Numbered from the stretch's first letter, positions 47,034 to 54,265 are shown. The stretch is DNA of 64,000 nt from Peptococcaceae bacterium (GCA_012839895.1 DUML01000014.1:1-64000), one strand, 5' to 3'. Program-made: numbers and translations. The notes: a model not told the origin generated them from the sequence alone.

Positions 47034-47053
47034 CAAAAAGAGCCTTTCGGCTC
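47034..47053 (-). terminator. Short GAAA-loop hairpin upstream of the HNH gene
   Basis: Minus strand GAGCC-GAAA-GGCTC followed by five T, 15 bases before the HNH start. It would stop leftward readthrough from the early genes, or act as an antitermination target. Confidence 0.5.
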
Positions 47054-47088
47054 ATGTAAAAAAATTAAAATCATTTGATTATTTTGTA

Positions 47089-47117
47089 TTGACATTTTAA
47101 TCATTATCTAGTATACT
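47089..47117 (+). promoter_or_regulatory. Consensus promoter of a rightward cassette
   Basis: TTGACA (47089-47094) and TATACT (47112-47117) with a 17-base spacer, 21 bases before the ATG of the small gene at 47139. It points against all neighbouring phage genes. Confidence 0.8.
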
Positions 47118-47138
47118 AAAATCAGAAGGGAGGTGATA

Positions 47139-47294
47139 ATGAAAGTGGATAAAGAAAGGCTAGAGCTGATAAAAGCGGTAATCGAACTAATGACAGCTTG
47201 TATAACACTGATAGCCGCAATACTCACAGCCAAGCCAAACGAAAAGGCTCACCGAAACCGCCCAAAGCCTCGCAAGCAAAAGCGGAAAAGGTAA
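47139..47294 (+). CDS. 51-residue protein: hydrophobic helix plus basic tail
   Basis: ATG is preceded by a very strong ribosome site (GGGAGGTGAT) and a consensus promoter. The product has an acidic/basic start (MKVDKERLELIKAVIEL), a hydrophobic stretch (about 14-32) and a highly basic tail (HRNRPKPRKQKRKR). I know no family for it. Size and shape recall type I toxins or holin-like peptides, but that is only a resemblance. It is the first gene of a three-gene rightward cassette. Confidence 0.7.
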   Translation: MKVDKERLELIKAVIELMTACITLIAAILTAKPNEKAHRNRPKPRKQKRKR

Positions 47295-47354
47295 GCCACC
47301 CAGAGGGAGGGAAACCTCCCTCCTCTAAAATATATTATATCCACTTTCAGTTAT

Positions 47355-47513
47355 ATGAACAAGATTAGCTTAATTATTATTGCTTTATGGGCGCTTTATC
47401 TAATTTTTTGGGATTGGTCAGGAAACGCAACTGAGAATATAGCTACAATATCACTCATTGTATTTTCCTTAGCCGCAGGAATTTCAATCGCAAATTTACT
47501 CAAAAGAAGGTGA
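47355..47513 (+). CDS. 52-residue membrane protein
   Basis: The frame encodes two hydrophobic segments (ISLIIIALWALYLIFWDW and ISLIVFSLAAGISIANLL) joined by a short polar turn, ending KRR. No clear ribosome site precedes the ATG, so it may depend on readthrough or reinitiation from the gene before it, and its TGA sits just before the next start. Function unknown; small phage membrane proteins of this type include superinfection-exclusion and holin-like proteins. Confidence 0.5.
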   Translation: MNKISLIIIALWALYLIFWDWSGNATENIATISLIVFSLAAGISIANLLKRR

Positions 47514-47518
47514 TGCTT

Positions 47519-47716
47519 ATGGCACAGCGGGGCGGCAAACGTCCTGGTGCTGGCAGGCCCACAGGAACGACCGGCGCCTATAAACCTGAAAAAGAACAAA
47601 AGAAGAATCGAAGCATAAAATTTTCTGATGCCGAATGGGCAATCGTTCAGGAAAAGGCTAAGTCAGCTGGTTATGATTCAATCTCAGAATATATCAGAGC
47701 CAAGGCACTAGAATAA
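47519..47716 (+). CDS. Ribbon-helix-helix DNA-binding protein
   Basis: A 65-residue protein: a glycine/arginine-rich start (GGKRPGAGRPTG) and a C-terminal ribbon-helix-helix (RSIKFSDAEWAIVQEKAKSAGYDSISEYIRAKALE), as in CopG/Arc-type repressors and many phage or plasmid regulators. AGAAGG lies 8 nt before the ATG at 47519; earlier starts are less likely. It could autoregulate the cassette promoter. A terminator follows directly. Confidence 0.75.
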   Translation: MAQRGGKRPGAGRPTGTTGAYKPEKEQKKNRSIKFSDAEWAIVQEKAKSAGYDSISEYIRAKALE

Positions 47717-47738
47717 GCAGTCCTAGCGACTGCTTTTT
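47716..47738 (+). terminator. Rho-independent terminator of the rightward cassette
   Basis: GCAGTC-CTAGC-GACTGC followed by five T, directly after the RHH stop codon. Confidence 0.85.
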
Positions 47739-47743
47739 GTATG

Positions 47744-47767
47744 AGAAAAAGAGCCCGGAGGCTCTTT
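47744..47767 (-). terminator. Second leftward terminator
   Basis: Minus strand AAAGAGCC-TCCG-GGCTCTTT continuing into a T-run (TTTTTC). It backs up the terminator at 47786-47812. Confidence 0.6.
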
Positions 47768-47785
47768 AAAACTTTCTTTCTTTTT

Positions 47786-47812
47786 AACAAAAAGCCGCCC
47801 TCTCGGACGGCT
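47786..47812 (-). terminator. Leftward terminator of the early-gene transcript
   Basis: Minus strand AGCCGTCC-GAGA-GGGCGGCT (one G-U pair) followed by TTTTTG, 80 bases beyond the YopX-like stop. It ends the early transcript before the divergent cassette. Confidence 0.8.
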
Positions 47813-47891
47813 CCTTCAGCATATATTATACTCTATCTTTTTTAAAAAATCGTCGCAAGATTGTCGCAAGTTTTTTCACATTTGTTTTAAA

Positions 47892-48272
47892 TTACACAGT
47901 AAGCAGTTCTGGATTTTCATGGATATTGCCGATAACTTCGCAGTTATAAGGACTATAAGTGTCGTATTCGCAGCACCCACACCCATCGCCAGAAGCAAAG
48001 GGAAACCATCCTCCTCTTTCATTGCACCATTCAACTGCTAGTACTCTGTCATCGCTTGTTCTGACAATATCACCTTCGTAAATTTCTTTGCTATTCTTAT
48101 CTTTGAGACAGGTGTACTGCATTATGACAAGGCAATCTATGTTATCTGTTTCAAAATGTTTAAAACGAAAACCAATCATGTCATCAAAAAGCTCTATGCG
48201 TTCTTGATAGTGCATAATTTTATTTTTCTTGTCCCACACTCGAAATTTTATCTCCAGTTCTTGTTTAGTCAT
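47892..48272 (-). CDS. YopX-family phage protein
   Basis: A 126-residue protein of the YopX family (SPbeta and many Gram-positive phages; function unknown): IKFRVWDKKNKIMHYQE, MQYTCLKDKNSKEIYEGDIVR and YNCEVIGNIHENPELL are typical. ATG 48272 has AAGGAG 8 nt upstream and is preferred over 48314. It is the last early gene. Confidence 0.88.
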   Translation of the reverse strand: MTKQELEIKFRVWDKKNKIMHYQERIELFDDMIGFRFKHFETDNIDCLVIMQYTCLKDKNSKEIYEGDIVRTSDDRVLAVEWCNERGGWFPFASGDGCGCCEYDTYSPYNCEVIGNIHENPELLTV

Positions 48273-48304
48273 CTTCTCACTCCTTCGCATTCTTAACAAA
48301 ATAC

Positions 48305-48778
48305 TTAATACCACCCCAGCCTTTCCGCTATCCCATACACAAACCCACTGCGGTACCTATGAAACGTCGCCCGGTCCACGTTCAGCACCTCCGCCATGTT
48401 ATCCGGCGACATATCAAAACGGTTCCGCCCCTGCATCTTCTCTCTCAGCTCCGCCGGCGGCTGCCATTCTGCCAAGGCCAGTCCATACTTCACCCACACC
48501 ACCCGCCGGCATTCTTCTTTCGCTCGGGAATAAACATCCTCTATGGCCTTCGTGATCCGCTCCATCTCTCGCAGGAGTATACTGTCCGCCAGCTTCGTCG
48601 CCCGTCGTTCGACTATGCTGGTTCCGGCATACCGATCGCCGACAACTGCCCCGTATGCCTCATGCATACCCCCGGCCAAGATGATATCCCGCCTCAATTC
48701 TTCGATTGCTTTCAATGTATCATAATAAGCATATATCTCTGCCTCAATGTGCCTGTATGTCGCTCGTTTTAGCTTCAT
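48305..48778 (-). CDS. RinA/ArpU-type late transcription regulator
   Basis: 157 residues resembling RinA-family phage activators, which switch on the packaging and structural operon: KRATYRHIEAEIYAYYDTLKAIEELR at the N-terminus and a C-terminal sigma-like HTH (VLNVDRATFHRYRSGFVYGIAERLG). ATG 48778 has GGAGGGGTGG upstream; a longer frame to 48901 runs through a large hairpin and is rejected. Its ribosome site lies in the stem at 48785-48845, so translation may be controlled. It is well placed to control the terminase module downstream. Confidence 0.8.
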   Translation of the reverse strand: MKLKRATYRHIEAEIYAYYDTLKAIEELRRDIILAGGMHEAYGAVVGDRYAGTSIVERRATKLADSILLREMERITKAIEDVYSRAKEECRRVVWVKYGLALAEWQPPAELREKMQGRNRFDMSPDNMAEVLNVDRATFHRYRSGFVYGIAERLGWY

Positions 48779-48784
48779 CTTGCC

Positions 48785-48845
48785 ACCCCTCCCGGGTTGT
48801 GGTATATTGGTTGTGAAAGACATCACCACGACCCCGGGAGGGGTT
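48785..48845. repeat. Large GC-rich inverted repeat over a ribosome site
   Basis: ACCCCTCCCGGG-TTGTGGT (48785-48803) and ACCACGA-CCCCGGGAGGGGT (48825-48844) form a stem of about 18 pairs with one bulge and a 21-nt loop. In the leftward mRNA the 3' arm carries GGGAGGGG, the ribosome site of the RinA-like gene. On the plus strand the hairpin is followed by TTATTTTTTT and would act as a rightward terminator. Confidence 0.75.
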
Positions 48846-48851
48846 ATTTTT

Positions 48852-49013
48852 TTATGCCGCTGTTTCCTTTTTTGCCTCAAGAATCTCCCAAATTGGCACA
48901 TGCAGGTACCGCTCTTTATAGTACAACTCGTACAGCTCTCGAACTCGCTCCCGCTTGCCCACCATCGAATTCACAACCATGCGCGCCACAATCATAATAC
49001 AAGTCTCGTTCAT
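48852..49013 (-). CDS. Small conserved-looking phage protein, unknown
   Basis: A 53-residue frame with an excellent ribosome site (GAGGAGG, 5 nt before ATG): MNETCIMIVARMVVNSMVGK, then KRERVRELYELYYKERYLHVPIWEILEAKKETAA. A helical protein with a charged middle. Its start is 2 nt after the stop of the next gene upstream. No function known. Confidence 0.7.
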   Translation of the reverse strand: MNETCIMIVARMVVNSMVGKRERVRELYELYYKERYLHVPIWEILEAKKETAA

Positions 49014-49015
49014 GG

Positions 49016-49180
49016 TTATCCTCCTCTGGACAGGTTTCGCTGTCCTTTATTTCTGCATTCCGGGCATCTTTTGGCACTCCCCGAAAGCGGAATAAATGTT
49101 TTCCCACAATCGAGGCATTTTTTCGGCTTGTACCTAGCGTTGAGCGCTATTGCGCTCCGGATCGGATTAGGAGCAGCCAT
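49016..49180 (-). CDS. Zinc-ribbon microprotein
   Basis: A 54-residue protein: NARYKPKKCLDCGKTFIPLSGSAKRCPECRNKG gives a CxxC-CxxC zinc ribbon. ATG 49180 follows AGAAGGTGGTGA, which is also the end of the upstream Cys-rich gene. Probably nucleic-acid binding; role unknown. Confidence 0.75.
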   Translation of the reverse strand: MAAPNPIRSAIALNARYKPKKCLDCGKTFIPLSGSAKRCPECRNKGQRNLSRGG

Positions 49181-49182
49181 AT

Positions 49183-49320
49183 TCACCACCTTCTCTTTCT
49201 GGCCATTCTGGATAGTCTTTCCCACCTGCATTCGTCAACTTTTGGGTAAGGGCATCTTGTATATTCATCACAAGTGTTGCACTGGCATGCTTGCCCTTTA
49301 CACTTACGGCATTTGCACAT
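49183..49320 (-). CDS. Cys-rich 45-residue microprotein
   Basis: The frame encodes MCKCRKCKGQACQCNTCDEY followed by TRCPYPKVDECRWERLSRMARKRRW: eight cysteines in 31 residues, then a basic tail. Its ATG lies inside the end of the upstream nuclease gene, and its TGA is 2 nt before the next ATG, matching the tight overlaps of the operon. It probably binds zinc. The ribosome site is weak. Confidence 0.55.
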   Translation of the reverse strand: MCKCRKCKGQACQCNTCDEYTRCPYPKVDECRWERLSRMARKRRW

Positions 49321-49639
49321 AACGCCCAGCCTCCCACTCTCTATAGAGTTCAAACCAATCCTCAGCTCTCATAGTTATCAGCCATTTACAGTTATTCTTA
49401 CGATGAGCAATAATAGGTATCTGACCTTCAGCAGCGTCACGTGTTGACTGATCCATAGCCTCATGGATGTTCAGCCTTTCAACCCTCTTAACCTCGACGT
49501 GGATGCCGGGGAGGCCTACGACATCTTCCCCTTCAATGCCTGAGTATTGCTGTCCACGCCTTGCGTCATATCCTTGATTTTTACAGAACCTCGCCCATTC
49601 AAGTTCGCCGCGCTTTCCCTTAGCTTTACTGTTAATCAT
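49304..49639 (-). CDS. Holliday junction resolvase-like PDDEXK nuclease
   Basis: 111 residues. KGKRGELEWARFCKNQGYDARRG is the N-terminal Glu helix, DVVGLPGIHVEVKRVE the Asp...Glu-x-Lys core, and MDQSTRDAAEGQIPIIAHRKNNCKWLITM the following strand of archaeal-type Hjc/phage resolvases. It probably resolves branched DNA during phage recombination, together with RecT and YqaJ. Overlaps the upstream gene by 4 nt. Confidence 0.85.
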   Translation of the reverse strand: MINSKAKGKRGELEWARFCKNQGYDARRGQQYSGIEGEDVVGLPGIHVEVKRVERLNIHEAMDQSTRDAAEGQIPIIAHRKNNCKWLITMRAEDWFELYREWEAGRYVQMP

Positions 49640-50154
49640 TTTGCTTCCCTCAATTCTTTTTCGTGTTGAACATCAAATAATGTCATCTGATATTCAGCAT
49701 CACGAACAGCTTCCGCGAATTTCTCTATTCCAGTATCCCAAAGGCCATGCCTATAAATAACATCCGAAAATTCTTCAACATCATGCTCTCTGATTAACCA
49801 GTTTTCAGGATCATCTTTTGATGCCCATTCTTTACGTGTGATTTCACCCGTAGTAGGGTCAATAACCACAATGCCTGTTTTTCTTTGAATGTGGCAAAGC
49901 TCGTGGTCAATAAGTGCTCTGAGTTTTTCCATAGGCCAACCTTCGAATGCAGGAGCAATAACGAAAATATGGAACATCTTGCCGGTTAAGAATCTCTCGA
50001 ATGCCGAACATTTTTTGCACTTCCCTGCCCAGTTCACTCCGCCGTCGTCGCGGATATAGTATTCTATAAGGTCTTTTGCATCTCTTAAGTGTGGATGATG
50101 GTCGTCAATTAGCTTTTCAGCAATTTCACGCACTCTTGGCGCTTTTTCAAACAT
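49636..50154 (-). CDS. Phage-type putative metallopeptidase
   Basis: 172 residues with a zinc-peptidase-like helix IDHELCHIQRK (HExxH) and an Asp/Glu-rich region after it (HDVEEFSDVIYRHG). CKKCSAF adds a possible zinc knuckle before it. Similar proteins are common in early regions of Gram-positive phages. The target is unknown; SprT-like roles in DNA-protein repair are one possibility. AAGGAGG precedes the ATG. Confidence 0.78.
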   Translation of the reverse strand: MFEKAPRVREIAEKLIDDHHPHLRDAKDLIEYYIRDDGGVNWAGKCKKCSAFERFLTGKMFHIFVIAPAFEGWPMEKLRALIDHELCHIQRKTGIVVIDPTTGEITRKEWASKDDPENWLIREHDVEEFSDVIYRHGLWDTGIEKFAEAVRDAEYQMTLFDVQHEKELREAK

Positions 50155-50178
50155 ATTCTTACCTCCTTGAGTTAAAAC

Positions 50179-50994
50179 TTAGAGATAAACACCATCATAT
50201 TTACCGGGATCAATCTTCTTCTTTCGTGGCCTGTCTCTGCTTTTAGCTTTCTCAAATTGTTCATCAAGCTCTTGAATTTGAGAAACTCTGAAAACTCCGG
50301 AATCCAACCAGTCTTTCAATATCGAACTGACGTATGACATTTTTCTAACACCTTGCTCTGAAGAGCGTCGTAAAGCCTCAATCACTATTTCATCAGGCTC
50401 AGGACTACCTCGAAGTGAGAAGTCGTGGCACCACTGGGTAATATTTTCACAATCAAGTGGAGCTATTGGTCTGCCCCAAGCCTTTTCGGCAAATTCAATT
50501 GCTTTTATGCCGATTGCTTCGTTTTCGGAAGCATCATCAGCACCAGACTCGAGTTTAAGGGATTCAGATGATGAGGGAATCAGTTTAAGGGAATCAGCAG
50601 GGAAAGAATTGTTCTGTTCTGGTTCTTGCATTGTACTTGTATGGTGCTTTTCTGGTGCTGTTTCTTGTGTAGGTGGTGGCGGTATAATACTAGCTGCTTC
50701 TTTTACATGCGGATTTTGATGCTTGGAGAAATTAGTAACCTGGATGTACTGGTTACCGTCGACTTCATAGCGGATTATAAAGCCATGTTTGGCCAATTGT
50801 TCCAATAGCTGATCCACATCGCAATCATCATAAGGTAAAACCTCGGCTTTAATCCGTTTTGGTCTATCTTCAAGACGGCCTTCTCTATCGGCTATACACC
50901 AAAGCCCGGCAAATAATAACCTTGCTAATGGATCACATTCGGCTAACTCATCATTTAGAAAGAATCCCGGCTTGATATTTCTTGCCCTTGCCAT
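50179..50994 (-). CDS. Phage replication protein, DnaD-like
   Basis: 271 residues. The N-terminal part (ARNIKPGFFLNDELAECDPLARLLFAGLWCIADREGR) is the winged-helix replisome-organiser type, followed by a Pro/Ser-rich linker (about 110-165) and a C-terminal DnaD/DnaB_2-like region (AWGRPIAPLDCENITQW, MSYVSSILKDWLDSGV). It should start replication of phage DNA and recruit host helicase loaders. No dnaC-like gene is seen beside it. Confidence 0.8.
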   Translation of the reverse strand: MARARNIKPGFFLNDELAECDPLARLLFAGLWCIADREGRLEDRPKRIKAEVLPYDDCDVDQLLEQLAKHGFIIRYEVDGNQYIQVTNFSKHQNPHVKEAASIIPPPPTQETAPEKHHTSTMQEPEQNNSFPADSLKLIPSSSESLKLESGADDASENEAIGIKAIEFAEKAWGRPIAPLDCENITQWCHDFSLRGSPEPDEIVIEALRRSSEQGVRKMSYVSSILKDWLDSGVFRVSQIQELDEQFEKAKSRDRPRKKKIDPGKYDGVYL

Positions 50995-51151
50995 CCTGAT
51001 CCCCCTCTATCTTAACAATTTCATATATCTTCGAGCTCGTATAACATAGCTTAGCAGCTTTTTCTGCTTCATCGCGTGTCTCAAAGGTGTATATTCTTCC
51101 GTCAGAGCACCTCATTAGCCCGCCCGTCCGTTTGAGTTTTATGGCGTACAT
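50951..51151 (-). CDS. Small protein, unknown
   Basis: 66 residues: MYAIKLKRTGGLMRCSDGRIYTFETRDEAEKAAKLCYTSSKIYEIVKIEG resembles short phage proteins with a beta-alpha-beta pattern. Its 3' end overlaps the DnaD-like gene by 44 nt. No function known. Confidence 0.65.
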   Translation of the reverse strand: MYAIKLKRTGGLMRCSDGRIYTFETRDEAEKAAKLCYTSSKIYEIVKIEGDQDGKGKKYQAGILSK

Positions 51152-51161
51152 AGCTAATCCC

Positions 51162-51344
51162 TTACTTTACTTCCGCACACTCCGGACAAAGGTTAATCCA
51201 TTCGCCCTGCTCATTTTTACTTACCTTCCAGCCGTTATCTTTACGCCACTGCGAGGCTTCACCGAAACTATCAAATACTTTATCTGCTGCCGTTTCGCAG
51301 TTGTCACATATTAGCCTTTTCTTTCCGTATTCGTTGATTATCAT
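51162..51344 (-). CDS. Zinc-ribbon microprotein
   Basis: 60 residues: KKRLICDNCETAADKVFDSFGEASQWRKDNGWKV and a C-terminal LCPECAEVK give a CxxC...CxxC ribbon. ATG 51344 overlaps the upstream stop (ATGA), with GGAGGAAGGTG upstream. Confidence 0.72.
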   Translation of the reverse strand: MIINEYGKKRLICDNCETAADKVFDSFGEASQWRKDNGWKVSKNEQGEWINLCPECAEVK

Positions 51345-51478
51345 GATGTTTCACCTTCCTCCGGTTCCAGCGTCTCCATTTTCTCTAGCTCTTTGTTGCC
51401 GCAGTAGATGCATCCCTCTGCCGTTTCAGTTGCTGAATATTGATTCCCGCCGCAAGCGGGGCATTTGTAGCGGTTCAT
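51341..51478 (-). CDS. Zinc-ribbon microprotein
   Basis: A 45-residue frame: MNRYKCPACGGNQYSATETAEGCIYCGNKELEKMETLE. CxxC...CxxC plus an acidic tail. The start overlaps the upstream stop and its own stop overlaps the next start (ATGA), so it is a regular member of the operon. Confidence 0.7.
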   Translation of the reverse strand: MNRYKCPACGGNQYSATETAEGCIYCGNKELEKMETLEPEEGETS

Positions 51479-51822
51479 GATTCATCATCCCAGAATAGTC
51501 GTTGTCCGCAATATTTGCAGTACCATTCAGGATAAAATTGTTTGTGCAATTTAAAATTAATGATAGTTGAGTGCCAACAAACAGGACAGGTTATCAACGC
51601 AGCATCATCTCCTTCTTTGTGTTTCAGCTTAACTGGCTTTGGTTGTTGTCGATGAAGCGCTTCTAACGCGGTCAGCAGGTCATACGTGTTTTCTATCAAG
51701 TCTTTACGGTTGATATATTTTATTGTGCTTATTGCTTGTGCAACGTCCTCATGCGAGAACGGATTTTCCCATTCGTCGCTCGAATCTGTCCTTATGGCTA
51801 TTTCTCTTAAATCATTATTCAT
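51475..51822 (-). CDS. Unknown protein with C-terminal zinc ribbon
   Basis: 115 residues. The N-terminal half is helical (SHEDVAQAISTIKYINRKDLIENTYDLLTALEALHRQ); the C-terminal half has CPVCWHST...WYCKYCGQRLFWDDE. The ribbon suggests nucleic-acid or protein binding. Overlaps the following microprotein gene by 4 nt. Confidence 0.65.
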   Translation of the reverse strand: MNNDLREIAIRTDSSDEWENPFSHEDVAQAISTIKYINRKDLIENTYDLLTALEALHRQQPKPVKLKHKEGDDAALITCPVCWHSTIINFKLHKQFYPEWYCKYCGQRLFWDDES

Positions 51823-51988
51823 TTACTTCCATCCTCCCTCCAGCCTCCCCAGCGGCCCCGGCTGGCGCAGGCCGCTGAACTTGGCTGGTTTTCAGTATTC
51901 AATTTCCAACTCACCAACACTCATCTATACAAACGCCCCGGACCTCATGCCAACCGGTACCCAAATCATCGGCCCGGGGCCAAGGGGT

Positions 51989-52807
51989 TCAAGTTTCAGT
52001 TACTTCTCCTGACTCTTCTATTACCTCTGCTTCCAAAATGTTTTCCTCGGCTACTATTGCTTCATCTGCTAAATGAACGGTATCTGAGCTGTCCTCAATA
52101 TAAGCTCTCTGCATTTCGATAGACATAATCCCATATTTGGATAACAGCAACCGCAGGCAGGTTTTCAGAGCCATTGCGTCAAAATCAGTTGCCCATACAC
52201 TGGCTTCATGGCCATAACTCTTGCTGTACTTTTCTCCATGCTTTGCTACTTCTTCAACCGACATATAAAGTGTCTTCCTAAAACCGTTTAATGTTTCGAT
52301 GAAAGCAAAATAACCTATTTTCTTGTCACTTTTTCGCTGTTCCGGGTCAATCTCTATTTCCCCGGTCAGTTTGTCTTGTTTAACAAGTTCACCTTCGTAC
52401 ACCACATCAGCGTTGATATACCGATAGGCCCCTGTCCGCATACAAAGCTGAATGTATCCTTTGTATCCTAGCTGGAATGTGGGTATATACTGTCCGGACT
52501 TTCTGTCACGATATGGCACGATCCAGGCAAAACCAAGTTGTTTATTGATGGGCAACTTGAGGGAGGCAGCTTTGAGTGCCTCCATAACAACACTCTTGGG
52601 ATCGCACATTTGCAAGGTTTTATCAGTGTTGTAAAGGTCAATAATACTGGCCACAAATGCACCTGCGTTTTCCTGAAGAACCGCCTTAAACTGTTCCTGC
52701 ACGCTTTGTGCTGCCAAAATATTCTTAAGTCTGTCAATCGGCCTGGCAACAGCAGTTTTGCCGTTAGCAGTAGTTGCTTGTTGGATTAAGTTTTTCTGGC
52801 TAGCCAT
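51989..52807 (-). CDS. recT: RecT single-strand annealing protein
   Basis: 272 residues of the RecT/Redbeta group: SIIDLYNTDKTLQMCDPKSVVMEALKAASLKLPINKQLGFAWIVPY and FQLGYKGYIQLCMRTGAYRYINADVVYEGE are diagnostic. It anneals phage DNA ends resected by the YqaJ exonuclease, which is encoded 2 nt upstream. AAGGAGG precedes the ATG. The 166-base gap after it (51823-51988) is GC-rich and holds no convincing gene. Confidence 0.95.
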   Translation of the reverse strand: MASQKNLIQQATTANGKTAVARPIDRLKNILAAQSVQEQFKAVLQENAGAFVASIIDLYNTDKTLQMCDPKSVVMEALKAASLKLPINKQLGFAWIVPYRDRKSGQYIPTFQLGYKGYIQLCMRTGAYRYINADVVYEGELVKQDKLTGEIEIDPEQRKSDKKIGYFAFIETLNGFRKTLYMSVEEVAKHGEKYSKSYGHEASVWATDFDAMALKTCLRLLLSKYGIMSIEMQRAYIEDSSDTVHLADEAIVAEENILEAEVIEESGEVTET

Positions 52808-52809
52808 AA

Positions 52810-53748
52810 TTACGATACCTCCTTAATTTTAAAAACTCTTAAAGTTTGAGCAGGTTTGAGATAGCTTGAATAGATTTCTGCCTGCTCCTTCTTCAGTCGT
52901 TGAGTATCCAACGTTTGCCGGACTTGGTTTTTCCACTCTACGATATATCCATGTGCCCTACCGATTTCGGCGTCAGCCAAAGCAAGCTGAAGTTCCTGCT
53001 GGAGTTTGTCCCGCTCTTGCTCAAGCTCTTTCACTTTGGCATCCAAAGCAAGGTATTGTTCGATTTTCTCTTCTTGGCCAAAAAGTGCAACCTCCTCGCG
53101 CTCCCTGGCCTCAGGGAACAGTTGCTTGATTACTTCCGATGTGTTTTTACTTCCGTCCGGAGCCGGCGGGATCTGCTTCAAAACATGGTTTTCCCAGAAG
53201 TCTTTTTCTGCTGCTATTAGTGCATTTATCTCTGCTTCATCTCGCTCAATAGTGAAAACATGAAAGGCTTTGTTTAGGACCAGCACCGCTAGATACCATC
53301 TATCCGCCCCGGTAACAGCCATATAGTGCATACACTGTACATAGTAGTTTGGTGGGAATTCACCTTGCGAGAATTTTGCACGGTTCAGAACAGAAGTTGT
53401 TTTGCATTCCAAACCGGCATTTTCACCAATTACCCAGCGGTCAATATTGGCCAACATGAAAGGATGTTCTGGATGTTGGAGCATGGCATTCCGCCGGCGG
53501 ACCTTTTTACCTGTTGCTTCGCAAAACCGAAATGCAACATAATCTTCCAGGTCTCGCCCTTGGCGCATTGCTTCGTTGTCGGGCTGATCTGCCTTCAACC
53601 CTACCTTTTCAGCATAGACATCGAATGAAGAACGGTAGCGGTCAAGGCCTACAATAGCGGCTGCGTCTGAGCCTCCAAGACCATTTTTCCGTAATTTTAG
53701 CCATTCTTCGTGGTTGATGTCTTTGGTTTGAGCATAGACAATAGCCAT
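52810..53748 (-). CDS. YqaJ-type viral recombinase/exonuclease
   Basis: 312 residues of the lambda-exonuclease-like PDDEXK family: LRKNGLGGSDAAAIVGLDRYRS, then FMLANIDRWVIGENAGLECKTTS carries the catalytic Asp...Glu-x-Lys, with NYYVQCMHYMAVTGADRWYLAVL after it. The C-terminal third is a coiled coil. It resects dsDNA for RecT. ATG 53748 has AAGGGGGG upstream; the longer frame to 53814 overlaps the previous gene and is rejected. Confidence 0.93.
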   Translation of the reverse strand: MAIVYAQTKDINHEEWLKLRKNGLGGSDAAAIVGLDRYRSSFDVYAEKVGLKADQPDNEAMRQGRDLEDYVAFRFCEATGKKVRRRNAMLQHPEHPFMLANIDRWVIGENAGLECKTTSVLNRAKFSQGEFPPNYYVQCMHYMAVTGADRWYLAVLVLNKAFHVFTIERDEAEINALIAAEKDFWENHVLKQIPPAPDGSKNTSEVIKQLFPEAREREEVALFGQEEKIEQYLALDAKVKELEQERDKLQQELQLALADAEIGRAHGYIVEWKNQVRQTLDTQRLKKEQAEIYSSYLKPAQTLRVFKIKEVS

Positions 53749-53749
53749 A

Positions 53750-54265
53750 TTAAATACCCCCCTTCGGATAAATAACCAATACATCTTTTCTACCGTGCTG
53801 GATAGCCTCATCATAAGTCTTCATGCAGATATCAATCTTCTTTCCCCGGATGGCTCCTCCGGTATCAAGAGCCGTCCGCCATCCTATCCCTTGGATCCAT
53901 ACTTTGGAGCCAAGCGGAATTACGTCCGGATCGACGGCCACAGCATCATCAATATGCTCTATCGTCCTGGCTCCGCTGGCCATGTACTGACCGGCTCCTC
54001 AGCTATTCAGGCCGTTCCGGTCGTCCAAAGGGCTATAGGCCGAAGATTCGAACATATCTATTTGCCATGATTCCAGCCAAGTGGCAAAGGCCTCGGTAAG
54101 CCGCAGCTGGTCCGTAGAGAGCTGGAGAAGATTGTGCTCAAGACAGTTGATTTCAGCCTGCATGAGAGATAATTCTTCAGTTAGCTGCCGGCATTGGTAT
54201 GACAGCACTACCAACGCAACAATAAAAATCGAAAGAAGTAAAGTTTGTATAGGGTTTCTTCTCAT
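53750..54265 (-). pseudogene. 3D-domain (cell-wall) protein with in-frame TGA
   Basis: One frame runs from ATG 54265 (GGAGG 8 nt upstream) to TAA 53750, broken only by TGA at 54001-53999. Before it: a transmembrane segment (PIQTLLLSIFIVALVVLSY), a coiled coil, and FESSAYSPLDDRNGLNS. After it: GAGQYMASGARTIEHIDDAVAVDPDVIPLGSKVWI and DTGGAIRGKKIDICM. Together these form a 3D domain whose consensus reads NG-W-G-GQYMASG, so the TGA replaces a conserved Trp. The enzyme family acts on cell wall; here it sits in the early region, not with lysis genes. The intact form would be a 171-residue membrane-anchored protein. Confidence 0.85.

Noticed and set aside
51823-51988. Possible small genes between recT and the zinc-ribbon gene
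   Set aside because: Only frames of 10-25 codons without good ribosome sites are present; the region is GC-rich with short palindromes but no supported feature.
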